A stretch of 47,677 nucleotides of DNA from Flavobacterium pokkalii (GTDB lineage: Bacteria > Bacteroidota > Bacteroidia > Flavobacteriales > Flavobacteriaceae): positions 1-47,677 of the forward strand of contig NZ_NASZ01000027.1 in assembly GCF_014596575.1 (NCBI RefSeq), in the 5' to 3' direction. This document shows positions 24,964 to 32,393 of the stretch, one piece after another (position 1 is the stretch's first letter; every line of letters begins with the position of its first letter). The notes beneath the pieces were generated by a model. The model was not told the DNA's origin. It ran no database searches and saw nothing but the letters and a program-made list of their open reading frames with translations. The translations under genes and the position numbers were made by a program.

Positions 24964-25016
24964 ATAAATTAATTGCGCATTATCTGTAATTTTGGATTGG
25001 ATAATCAATATGTTAC

Positions 25017-25028
25017 AATTTTAAAATT
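25017..25028. repeat. AT-only palindrome before the second STAS-like gene
   Basis: AATTTTAAAATT is self-complementary. It lies in the 120-base spacer between the two STAS-like genes. Significance is doubtful given base composition. Confidence 0.25.
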
Positions 25029-25083
25029 ATTAATTCTTTGTTTAAATATATAAAAAAGACATAGAAATATTTCAAGTAATATC

Positions 25084-25479
25084 ATGAGAACGGTTGAAAA
25101 TGATTTTGTTAAATTTTGGATAGAAGACGGAATAATGTATTCTCAATTCAAGAAATTAACGGAAGGCGATAAACAAAAATTAAAGGATTTAATAGATTTA
25201 CGTCACGAAATATCAGCTGGAGAAAAACAATATTGGTGTTATGATTTCAACGGACTCAAATCTTATGATAAAGATGCCCGCGATTATGCCGATGCTCACG
25301 GTCAGGATTATTTATTTGCCTGCGCTGTGGTGTTAAATTCTCATATTACTAAGTTTATTCTCAACACGTTTATGGTCTTGAAGAATCCTTTAGTTCCCTT
25401 GAAAGGATTTACCAGAAAAAGTGAAGCAGTGAAGTGGTTAAAAGAGTTGAAGGAAAAAGAACAATTTAACAATAAATAA
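25084..25479 (+). CDS. SpoIIAA/STAS-like small protein, copy 2
   Basis: This 131-residue paralogue of the preceding gene product aligns with it over the whole length apart from the extreme ends. Conserved blocks include V-E-N-D-F, I-E-D-G-I, the 19-residue core ending Y-W-C-Y-D-F, K-D-A-R-D-Y-A-D, N-S-H-I-T-K-F and P-L-K-G-F. The pair clearly arose by tandem duplication. Differences cluster in the stretch around residues 26-37, which may set partner specificity. It is separated by 185 bases from the kinase gene. Function is not known; a switch or antagonist role is inferred from fold type and neighbours. Confidence 0.65.
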   Translation: MRTVENDFVKFWIEDGIMYSQFKKLTEGDKQKLKDLIDLRHEISAGEKQYWCYDFNGLKSYDKDARDYADAHGQDYLFACAVVLNSHITKFILNTFMVLKNPLVPLKGFTRKSEAVKWLKELKEKEQFNNK

Positions 25480-25498
25480 ATGCAGGAAATTTACTTTT

Positions 25499-25512
25499 TG
25501 TAAAATTTTACA
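25499..25512. promoter_or_regulatory. 14-bp palindrome downstream of the second STAS-like gene
   Basis: TGTAAAATTTTACA is perfectly self-complementary and lies in the 185-base spacer before the histidine kinase gene. It may be an operator or a small hairpin; evidence is only its symmetry. Confidence 0.35.
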
Positions 25513-25664
25513 GTCAATATTAAGTTATTTATATGTTATTGTAATAAATGATGTTTTTTATCGAAAAGTTCTTATAAAAATAGTTGTTTTAAAAAAAACG
25601 ATGTATTTTGGCTACATAAAAGTGAGATAATAGATAAGAATAACCTCAAATCTTAAATTAATAA

Positions 25665-27179
25665 ATGTCTAAATCTAAACTGGAACAAATACTGGCTTTA
25701 GTACGCTCTATAAACGAAGACGAGTTTCAGGAGCAAATTACTCATGGAGACAGTTTGGATGATGTTTATGAAGAATTATTATTTCTGGCTGAAAAAATTG
25801 ATTCCAAAAAGAAACGAACAGCTGTGATTATTGAGCAAATATCCAACTGTTTTGCCGGTGATTTTTTTAATTATTTACCCATTTCAGAGGCGCATGATGA
25901 GTTGGATGTTTTTTGTATGGGATTTAATACCTACATCGAAGAATTAAAAGCAGCAATGGTTTCTAAAAAATTAACAGAAACTATTAATGAAAAATTAGTC
26001 GATGAAAAAGAGCAAACGGAGCAATTAGCGCTGACAAGAGATCAGTTTTTGTCCAATATGAGCCATGAAATCCGAACGCCGCTTAATGGTATTTTAGGCT
26101 TTACCGATTTATTGCTCAACAGTCCTGAGTTAGATTCGGAAAGGAAGAAACAATTGGAATACATTAAAATGTCGGGAGATATTTTATTGGTTATTGTAAA
26201 TGATATTTTGGATTTAGCCAAAATCGAATCGGGACAAATTACTCTTTTAAATAAACCTTTTAATCTGAATCAGTTAATTCGATTAATTAGAGATACTTTT
26301 TCGATTAAAACTGCCGAAAAAGAAATTGATTTCAAAATTACTATTGATAAAGAATTACCCGTTGTTTTGAATGGAGACTCGGTAAGAATTTCTCAAATTC
26401 TCTTTAATTTAATTGGTAATGCCATGAAGTTTACACCAGCTAAAGGCAAAATCCATTTAAAAATTAAATTCAAAGATGAAGAAGATGATGCTTATGTGGT
26501 GAAAATTATAGTTGCAGATTCCGGCATTGGTATTCCTTCTCATCAAATTGAAGATATTTTCAATCCTTTTGTTCAGCTTAGTAATGATGAGGCCAGAGAA
26601 TATGGAGGTACAGGTTTAGGGCTAGCCATTATTCGGAAAATTGTCGATATTATGAATGGTGAGATTAAAGTAAAAAGTAAGCCGGATGTAGGGACTAAAT
26701 TTATTGTGACCTTACCTTTTTTTAAAAATGATTATGATTTGTCAGGCTCTAAAGCGGTTTTTGAGAAAAAAGAATTCCGAAAAGCAGAACTGGATATCGA
26801 TAGAAAAATAAAAGTACTTCTGGCTGAGGATAATCGAATCAATCAGATTTTAGTACAAAAAGTATTGTCGAAATACAATATTGATTGTGTGGTGGTAGCT
26901 AATGGGAAATTGGCACTGGAAGCACTTTTGCATCAGGATTTTGATTTGATTCTGATGGATTTAATGATGCCGGATATGAATGGTTATGAAGCTGCTTCGG
27001 CCATTCGTGCATTGAAAAATCATTCGAAAAAAAATATTCCTATTCTTGCTCTTTCGGCAGTGGTTACTTCTTCAGTTACCGAAGCCTGTAAAGCGGTAGG
27101 TATCAATAAATATCTTTCAAAACCTTTTGAAGCAGAAGAACTTTATAAAGCAATTATTGAGTTGATTGCGAATAAATAA
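25665..27179 (+). CDS. Soluble hybrid histidine kinase with HAMP-like N-terminus and receiver domain
   Basis: 504 residues and no transmembrane segment. The N-terminal 115 residues contain HAMP-like repeats (G-D-S-L-D-D-V-Y-E-E-L and the E-x-x-D-E-L-D-x-F...F-N-x-Y stretch near 75-92), then a coiled linker. The H-box S-H-E-I-R-T-P-L places the phospho-accepting His at 134. An HATPase domain follows with N-box (N-L-I-G-N-A-M-K-F), G1 D-S-G-I-G-I-P and G2 G-G-T-G-L-G-L. The C-terminal receiver has Asp432 in L-M-D-L-M-M-P-D and a conserved Lys in L-S-K-P-F. Without a membrane sensor it probably responds to a partner protein or cytosolic ligand. Neighbouring STAS-like proteins are candidates. Output could go through an Hpt protein elsewhere. 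Confidence 0.9.
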   Translation: MSKSKLEQILALVRSINEDEFQEQITHGDSLDDVYEELLFLAEKIDSKKKRTAVIIEQISNCFAGDFFNYLPISEAHDELDVFCMGFNTYIEELKAAMVSKKLTETINEKLVDEKEQTEQLALTRDQFLSNMSHEIRTPLNGILGFTDLLLNSPELDSERKKQLEYIKMSGDILLVIVNDILDLAKIESGQITLLNKPFNLNQLIRLIRDTFSIKTAEKEIDFKITIDKELPVVLNGDSVRISQILFNLIGNAMKFTPAKGKIHLKIKFKDEEDDAYVVKIIVADSGIGIPSHQIEDIFNPFVQLSNDEAREYGGTGLGLAIIRKIVDIMNGEIKVKSKPDVGTKFIVTLPFFKNDYDLSGSKAVFEKKEFRKAELDIDRKIKVLLAEDNRINQILVQKVLSKYNIDCVVVANGKLALEALLHQDFDLILMDLMMPDMNGYEAASAIRALKNHSKKNIPILALSAVVTSSVTEACKAVGINKYLSKPFEAEELYKAIIELIANK

Positions 27180-27210
27180 TAGTTTAATTAAAGAATAAAT
27201 TTTAGAGTAA

Positions 27211-27537
27211 ATGAATCTTAAAAACGCCCAATTAGACGTAGATACCTGGATAAAAGAACACGGTGTTCGTTATTTTAATGAATTGACTAATATGGCTCAG
27301 CTTACAGAAGAAGTAGGTGAGGTAGCCCGAATTATTGCCCGTCGTTATGGGGAACAATCTGAGAAAGAAAGTGATAAGAATAAAGATTTAGGCGAAGAAC
27401 TGGCCGATGTGGTTTTTGTGGTTCTGTGTTTGGCGAATCAAACAGGGATTGATTTACAAGCGGCTTTTGATAAAAAAATGGATCTAAAATCGGTACGTGA
27501 TAAAGACCGTCACAAAAACAATGAAAAATTGAAATAA
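27211..27537 (+). CDS. MazG-like nucleotide pyrophosphohydrolase
   Basis: This 108-residue all-alpha NTP pyrophosphatase has the metal-binding pattern E-E-V-G-E near 32-36 and the second acidic helix E-E-L-A-D-V-V (about 63-69). It should hydrolyse non-canonical or excess (d)NTPs to monophosphates. The single-domain length corresponds to the small MazG-like or iMazG type, not to full MazG. It starts 31 bases after the kinase stop but is probably part of the housekeeping row that continues with aroA and queA. Confidence 0.88.
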   Translation: MNLKNAQLDVDTWIKEHGVRYFNELTNMAQLTEEVGEVARIIARRYGEQSEKESDKNKDLGEELADVVFVVLCLANQTGIDLQAAFDKKMDLKSVRDKDRHKNNEKLK

Positions 27538-27540
27538 TTA

Positions 27541-27649
27541 TCAGTTGTGAATTATGAATTGTGAATTGGGAGTGCTAAATTGCGCCTTCAAAATTATGAA
27601 TGTTAAAAACGCAGGAATAATTATAATTCATACCTAATAATTTTCTAAA
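27541..27649 (+). repeat. Degenerate repeats in the spacer before aroA
   Basis: Three imperfect copies of the word GTGAATTATGAATT fill 27547-27570, and further TTATGAAT and ATAATTCAT words follow. No promoter or terminator is evident, so aroA may be cotranscribed with the upstream gene. Confidence 0.45.
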
Positions 27650-28879
27650 ATGAATTTACTACTACAAACAACCCATTCTAATCTAAATGCTCAAATAGAA
27701 GTAACAGGATCTAAAAGTGAAACCAACAGATTGTTGTTGTTACAGGCATTATTTCCTAATATTACTTTGAGCAATACTTCTAATTCTGACGATAGTGAGG
27801 TAATGCAAATGGCTTTGAGTGGAAATGAAGAAGTAGTAGATATTCATCACGCCGGAACAGCAATGCGTTTTCTTACCGCATTTTTTGCTGTAAAAGAAGG
27901 GCGCGAAGTAATTTTAACTGGTTCCAGTCGTATGCAGGAACGTCCGGTTAAAATTTTGGTGGAAGCTTTACGTCAGTTAGGCGCTGATATTTCTTTCCTG
28001 AAAGAAGAAGGTTACCCGCCGATTAAAATCAAAGGACAAAAAATCACTCAATCTAAAGTAACGATGGCAGCTAATGTGAGCAGTCAGTATATTTCGGCTT
28101 TGTTATTGGTAGCACCAAAATTAGAAAACGGAATTGAGTTGACTTTAGAAGGAGAGATTACTTCTATTCCTTATATCAAAATGACTTTGGCTTTGCTAAA
28201 TGATTTGAATATTCAAACCAGTTTTGAAGGCAATGTGATTAAAGTGTATCCAAAACAAGAAGTAGAATCGAAAGAAATGACCGTTGAGTCCGATTGGAGT
28301 TCGGCTTCTTACTTTTTTAGTTTAGCGGCACTTGCTGATGAGGCAAATATTACCTTAAGCAGTTACAAACAATCCAGTTTACAGGGAGATTCGGCCTTGG
28401 TTTCTATTTATAAAGAAATGGGAGTGGAAACGCAATTCAACGGCAATAGCATTACCTTAACTAAAAATAAAAAGTTCAAATTTCAAGATGTAACTTTCGA
28501 TTTGAATAATACTCCGGATATAGCTCAAACTATAGTGGTAACCTGTCTTGGTTTAGGAATCGGATGTCATTTGACGGGACTTCATACTTTAAAAATTAAA
28601 GAAACGGATCGATTGGAAGCCTTGCGAATTGAGTTGAGCAAGTTAGGAGCTAATATTTCTGTAACCAATGACAGTTTGACTTTGGTCGCTACTTCAGAGA
28701 TTAATCCGAATATAAGAATAGGAACTTACAACGATCATAGAATGGCAATGGCATTTGCGCCTTTAGCTTTAAAAGTGCCAATTATTATCGAAAATGCCGA
28801 TGTGGTTTCTAAATCTTACCCTGATTTTTGGACAGATATGGAAAAATTAGGTTATAAAGTTTCCGATTTAATAGGTTAA
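27650..28879 (+). CDS. aroA: 5-enolpyruvylshikimate-3-phosphate synthase
   Basis: This 409-residue enzyme of the shikimate pathway joins PEP and shikimate-3-phosphate. It contains the N-terminal G-S-K-S-E-T-N-R motif, G-T-A-M-R-F in place of the usual G-T-A-x-R, the R-M-Q-E-R-P segment and the C-terminal K-E-T-D-R-L and D-H-R-M-A-M motifs. The first motif has S-E-T-N-R where many enzymes have S-x-S-N-R, which suggests a class other than the enterobacterial one. It supplies the chorismate route used by the operon at 16-20 kb, although it is not linked to it. Confidence 0.95.
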   Translation: MNLLLQTTHSNLNAQIEVTGSKSETNRLLLLQALFPNITLSNTSNSDDSEVMQMALSGNEEVVDIHHAGTAMRFLTAFFAVKEGREVILTGSSRMQERPVKILVEALRQLGADISFLKEEGYPPIKIKGQKITQSKVTMAANVSSQYISALLLVAPKLENGIELTLEGEITSIPYIKMTLALLNDLNIQTSFEGNVIKVYPKQEVESKEMTVESDWSSASYFFSLAALADEANITLSSYKQSSLQGDSALVSIYKEMGVETQFNGNSITLTKNKKFKFQDVTFDLNNTPDIAQTIVVTCLGLGIGCHLTGLHTLKIKETDRLEALRIELSKLGANISVTNDSLTLVATSEINPNIRIGTYNDHRMAMAFAPLALKVPIIIENADVVSKSYPDFWTDMEKLGYKVSDLIG

Positions 28880-28954
28880 ACATAGCTTTTATTTTTATAA
28901 AACACTGATGCTTCGGAGGTTTGTTGTTTTAATTTTAAATTAAACAGCAAAATA

Positions 28955-28987
28955 CTTGACATCGCCTATTTCACAATCGTATATTTG
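28955..28987 (+). promoter_or_regulatory. Promoter of queA
   Basis: CTTG at 28955-28958 and TATATTTG at 28980-28987 are 21 bases apart. Transcription should start near 28994. The leader contains repeated CTTATAACT/CATAACTTATAACT words (about 29021-29046) before the start codon. Confidence 0.65.
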
Positions 28988-29052
28988 CAGCCGATTATAA
29001 TATTAAGAATCAAACCTTAAGACTTATAACTCATAACTTATAACTTTTTTGA

Positions 29053-30102
29053 ATGAAATTATCACATTTTAATTTTGACTTACCAAAAGAACTTTTAGCT
29101 GAATTTCCGGCTGAAAACAGAGACGAAGCTCGTTTAATGGTAATTGATAGAAAAAAACAAACTATCGAACACCGAATGTTCAAAGACATTATCGATTATT
29201 TTGATGATGGAGATGTAATGATTTTGAATAATACCAAAGTTTTTCCAGCTCGTTTATACGGTAACAAAGAAAAAACAGGGGCAAGAATTGAAGTGTTTTT
29301 GCTAAGAGAATTAAATGCTGAACAACGTCTTTGGGATGTATTAGTAGATCCTGCCCGTAAAATCAGAATTGGAAATAAATTATATTTCGGTGATGATGAT
29401 TCGTTAGTGGCTGAGGTTATTGATAATACCACTTCCCGCGGAAGAACTTTACGTTTTCTTTATGACGGTTCTTACGAGGAATTCAGAAATAAATTGACTG
29501 AACTTGGAGAAACTCCAATCCCTAAATATATTAACAGAGAGGTAACTCCTGAAGACGCTGAACGTTATCAAACGATTTATGCTAAAGAAGAAGGAGCTGT
29601 GGCTGCGCCAACGGCAGGTTTGCATTTTTCTAAGCATTTATTGAAAAGACTGGAAATTAAAGGCGTGAACTTTGCCGAAGTTACACTTCACGTAGGTTTA
29701 GGGACTTTTAATCCGGTTGAGGTTGAAGATTTATCAAAACACAAAATGGATTCTGAAGAGTTAAAAATTACTCAGGAAGCCTGTGATATTGTAAATGAGG
29801 CTAAAGCCAAAAGAAAACGTGTTTGTGCGGTAGGAACCACTTCTATGCGTGCTATTGAAAGTTCGGTTTCTTCACAAAACACCTTGAATCCGTATGAGGG
29901 ATGGACTAATAAATTTATCTTTCCTCCACACGATTTTAGTGTGGCTAACTGTATGGTGACTAACTTTCATACACCAAAGTCAACTTTGTTAATGATGATT
30001 TCGGCATTTTGCGGTCATGATTTAATGAAGAAAGCTTATGAAGAAGCCATCAAAGAAAAGTATAAATTCTATTCTTATGGTGACGCAATGTTAATTCTAT
30101 AA
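29053..30102 (+). CDS. queA: S-adenosylmethionine:tRNA ribosyltransferase-isomerase
   Basis: This 349-residue enzyme adds the epoxycyclopentane ring in queuosine synthesis. It opens with F-D-L-P-x-E-L-L-A and has the family motifs [13 protein letters not shown] (about 195-203), H-V-G-L-G-T-F and the C-terminal [12 protein letters not shown]. Length is normal. Another queuosine gene, queE, lies at 43.6 kb but is in a separate unit. Confidence 0.96.
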   Translation: MKLSHFNFDLPKELLAEFPAENRDEARLMVIDRKKQTIEHRMFKDIIDYFDDGDVMILNNTKVFPARLYGNKEKTGARIEVFLLRELNAEQRLWDVLVDPARKIRIGNKLYFGDDDSLVAEVIDNTTSRGRTLRFLYDGSYEEFRNKLTELGETPIPKYINREVTPEDAERYQTIYAKEEGAVAAPTAGLHFSKHLLKRLEIKGVNFAEVTLHVGLGTFNPVEVEDLSKHKMDSEELKITQEACDIVNEAKAKRKRVCAVGTTSMRAIESSVSSQNTLNPYEGWTNKFIFPPHDFSVANCMVTNFHTPKSTLLMMISAFCGHDLMKKAYEEAIKEKYKFYSYGDAMLIL

Positions 30103-30124
30103 TCACTATAAAAGGTTAATTCAT

Positions 30125-30158
30125 AAAAAAAACCCCGTCAGGAATGACGGGTTTTTTT
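30125..30158. terminator. Bidirectional terminator between queA and SIMPL gene
   Basis: CCCGTCA (30134-30140) pairs with TGACGGG (30145-30151) around GGAA, with A-run and T-run flanks extending the pairing. It serves two converging genes. Confidence 0.9.
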
Positions 30159-30177
30159 GTAGTTATATAAGTTGTTT

Positions 30178-30912
30178 TTAGTCTACCTGATAAACCAGCT
30201 TTACTGTAATGGTAGCTGTTTTGTTTTTGGATTGGGTGTTGAAAGAACCTCCGTATGAATAATCCTCAGAAGAATTTTGTCCAATTATTTGAAAAACGCC
30301 CATGTCTGATTTTTTTAGATTTCCCAGCTTAGCATCAGCATTCTCGGCAATACTTTTGGCTCTGGTGCTGGCATCTTTAGTTGCTTCGGCTATCATTTTT
30401 ATTTTTAATTCAGCCAGTTTAGTATAATAATATTCGGGAGCATTAGAATAAAATTCAATTCCCGAATTAATTAATTCGCTGGATTGTCGGGATATTTCTT
30501 CAATTTTATTGACCTCTTTAGACTGTATACTTACGCTTTGCGTTAATGTGAAACCAGTAAATGTACTTTGTCTTAGTGTTCCGTTTTCGTTGTAAGTGGT
30601 CTCAAAATCTTTATTGAAATTTACTGCCGAAAAGACAATTTCACTTGATTTAATTCCTTTGCCGGCTAAATAACTTTTGATTTTGTCCCTGTCAATATCC
30701 AGTGAAGCGTAGGCTTCTTTTAAAGTGGTGCTTTTTCGTGAAAAAGATCCGCTCCAAACAATTAAATCTGAAACAAAATCAGTTTTTCCTAATCCGGTAA
30801 CGCTTATCGTATCAGTGTTTTTATTACGATTTTGGAAAGCATTTGAAAATAAGTAAGCCGATATTACAACGGCCAAGGCAATAATAATGACACCTGAATT
30901 GTTTTTAATCAT
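30178..30912 (-). CDS. SIMPL-domain (DUF541) periplasmic or membrane-anchored protein
   Basis: 244 residues with an N-terminal hydrophobic segment (about 7-25) that can be a signal anchor, then a SIMPL/DUF541 domain starting at the T-I-S-V-T-G-L-G-K strand and ending in strands such as K-T-A-T-I-T-V-K-L-V-Y. The family includes BP26/OMP28 of Brucella, whose proteins form ring-shaped oligomers, and the biochemical role is largely unknown. The protein probably sits in the periplasm, tethered to the inner membrane. It is a monocistronic minus-strand gene; no functional link to neighbours is visible. Confidence 0.82.
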   Translation of the reverse strand: MIKNNSGVIIIALAVVISAYLFSNAFQNRNKNTDTISVTGLGKTDFVSDLIVWSGSFSRKSTTLKEAYASLDIDRDKIKSYLAGKGIKSSEIVFSAVNFNKDFETTYNENGTLRQSTFTGFTLTQSVSIQSKEVNKIEEISRQSSELINSGIEFYSNAPEYYYTKLAELKIKMIAEATKDASTRAKSIAENADAKLGNLKKSDMGVFQIIGQNSSEDYSYGGSFNTQSKNKTATITVKLVYQVD

Positions 30913-31056
30913 AGCTAAATGTTTTTAATTCAGTCAAATATAATTAAATGAAGATTGAAATGTAATAATTTGATTGCATTTTTTTATTTGTAAGTGTTTC
31001 GTAATTCAGTTGTTTCTTTTTTTAATTATTTTTACCTGACAAAAGAAAACTGCATT

Positions 31057-32334
31057 ATGATTTTCGAAAACACGAAAGCTTTTGCCCAACAATTGGACGC
31101 CCAGGACAGCTTACATAAATATAGAGATGAATTCCATTTTCCAAAAGTGAATGATAAACAAGTTATTTATTTTACTGGAAATTCATTAGGCTTGCAGCCC
31201 AAACGAGCAAAGGCTTATGTTGATGAAATTATGAATGACTGGGCTAATCTGGCTGTGGAAGGTCATTTTTATGCCGAAAAACCCTGGTGGGATTATCAGG
31301 AAAGATTTTCGAAACCTTTGAGTAAAATTGTAGGTGCTAAGCCGGCCGAGGTTACGGTGATGAATACGCTAACGGTCAATTTACATTTGTTGATGGTTTC
31401 TTTTTATCAGCCTGATGCCAAACGATTCAAAATTATTTGTGAAGAAAAAGCATTTCCTTCTGATCAGTATATGTTGCAAAGTCAGGTGCAATTTCATGGA
31501 TTTAAGCCTGAAGAAGCCATTGTTGAAATAAATAGAAGGGAGGGCGAACATACTATTTGTACCGAAGATGTTATTGCAAAAATCAATGAAGTAGGTGACG
31601 AATTGGCTTTGGTGTTAATTGGCGGAGTCAATTATTACACCGGGCAGGTTTTTAATATGAAAGCAATTACTGCAGCCGGTCATCAGGTTGGTGCTTATGT
31701 GGGTTGGGATTTAGCTCATGCTGCCGGAAATGTAAAATTAGAATTGCATGACTGGAATGTTGATTTCGCGGCCTGGTGCAGTTATAAGTATATGAATGCA
31801 GGTCCTGGAAATGCTTCGGGTTGTTTTGTGCACGAAAAACATCATCATAATGCCGACTTGCCCAGATTTGCCGGCTGGTGGGGACATAATAAAGAACGTC
31901 GTTTTAAAATGGAACCTAATTTCGATCCGGTTCATGGAGCTGATGGCTGGCAAATCAGTAATTTGCCGGTATTGTCTTTAGCGCCTTATCTGGCTTCTGT
32001 TGAAATGTTTGACGAAGTAGGAATGGACGCTTTAATTGAAAAAAGAGATCAGCTTACAGCTTATTTAGAATTTACTCTTCACGAAATTGACAAAGAAGTG
32101 CAAGGGAATTTTGAAATAATTACACCTTCAAATCCGTCCGAAAGAGCTTGTCAGTTGTCTGTTTTTCTGCATGGTGAAGGACGCAGCCTGTTTGACTACT
32201 TAATGAAAAATGGTGTGATTGTCGATTGGCGTGAACCAAATGTAATTCGCCTGGCTCCGGTTCCGTTATATTGTTCTTTTGAAGACATGTACAATTTTGG
32301 ACAAATATTAAAAAGAGGAATTTTAGAGAAATAG
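31057..32334 (+). CDS. kynU: Kynureninase
   Basis: The 425-residue PLP enzyme cleaves kynurenine or 3-hydroxykynurenine to (3-hydroxy)anthranilate and alanine. It shows the N-terminal F-T-G-N-S-L-G-L-Q-P motif, W-D-L-A-H-A-A-G with the PLP-binding Asp, and S-Y-K-Y-M-N-A-G-P-G, where Lys244 forms the Schiff base. The ATG at 31057 is chosen over a GTG 63 bases upstream, because the extra 21 residues (F-F-N-Y-F-Y-rich) do not look like family sequence and overlap a promoter-like region. It works with the kynurenine 3-monooxygenase at 34411, separated from it by an opposite-strand gene. Tryptophan dioxygenase and 3-hydroxyanthranilate dioxygenase are not in the window. Confidence 0.94.
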   Translation: MIFENTKAFAQQLDAQDSLHKYRDEFHFPKVNDKQVIYFTGNSLGLQPKRAKAYVDEIMNDWANLAVEGHFYAEKPWWDYQERFSKPLSKIVGAKPAEVTVMNTLTVNLHLLMVSFYQPDAKRFKIICEEKAFPSDQYMLQSQVQFHGFKPEEAIVEINRREGEHTICTEDVIAKINEVGDELALVLIGGVNYYTGQVFNMKAITAAGHQVGAYVGWDLAHAAGNVKLELHDWNVDFAAWCSYKYMNAGPGNASGCFVHEKHHHNADLPRFAGWWGHNKERRFKMEPNFDPVHGADGWQISNLPVLSLAPYLASVEMFDEVGMDALIEKRDQLTAYLEFTLHEIDKEVQGNFEIITPSNPSERACQLSVFLHGEGRSLFDYLMKNGVIVDWREPNVIRLAPVPLYCSFEDMYNFGQILKRGILEK

Positions 32335-32351
32335 CTGTTTTATAAAAAAGT

Positions 32352-32389
32352 AAAAGTCCCATGAGAATTAATTTTCAAGGGACTTTTTT
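32352..32389. terminator. Terminator between kynU and the 607-residue gene
   Basis: AAAAGTCCC (32352-32360) pairs with GGGACTTTT (32379-32387), with a further inner TGA/TCA pairing and T-run after it. Converging genes flank it. Confidence 0.88.
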
Positions 32390-32393
32390 GTGG

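Noticed and set aside
30994..31056. GTG-started 21-residue extension of kynureninase
   Set aside because: The extra residues are Phe/Tyr-rich, unlike the family, and overlap the likely promoter region. ATG at 31057 gives the normal N-terminus.
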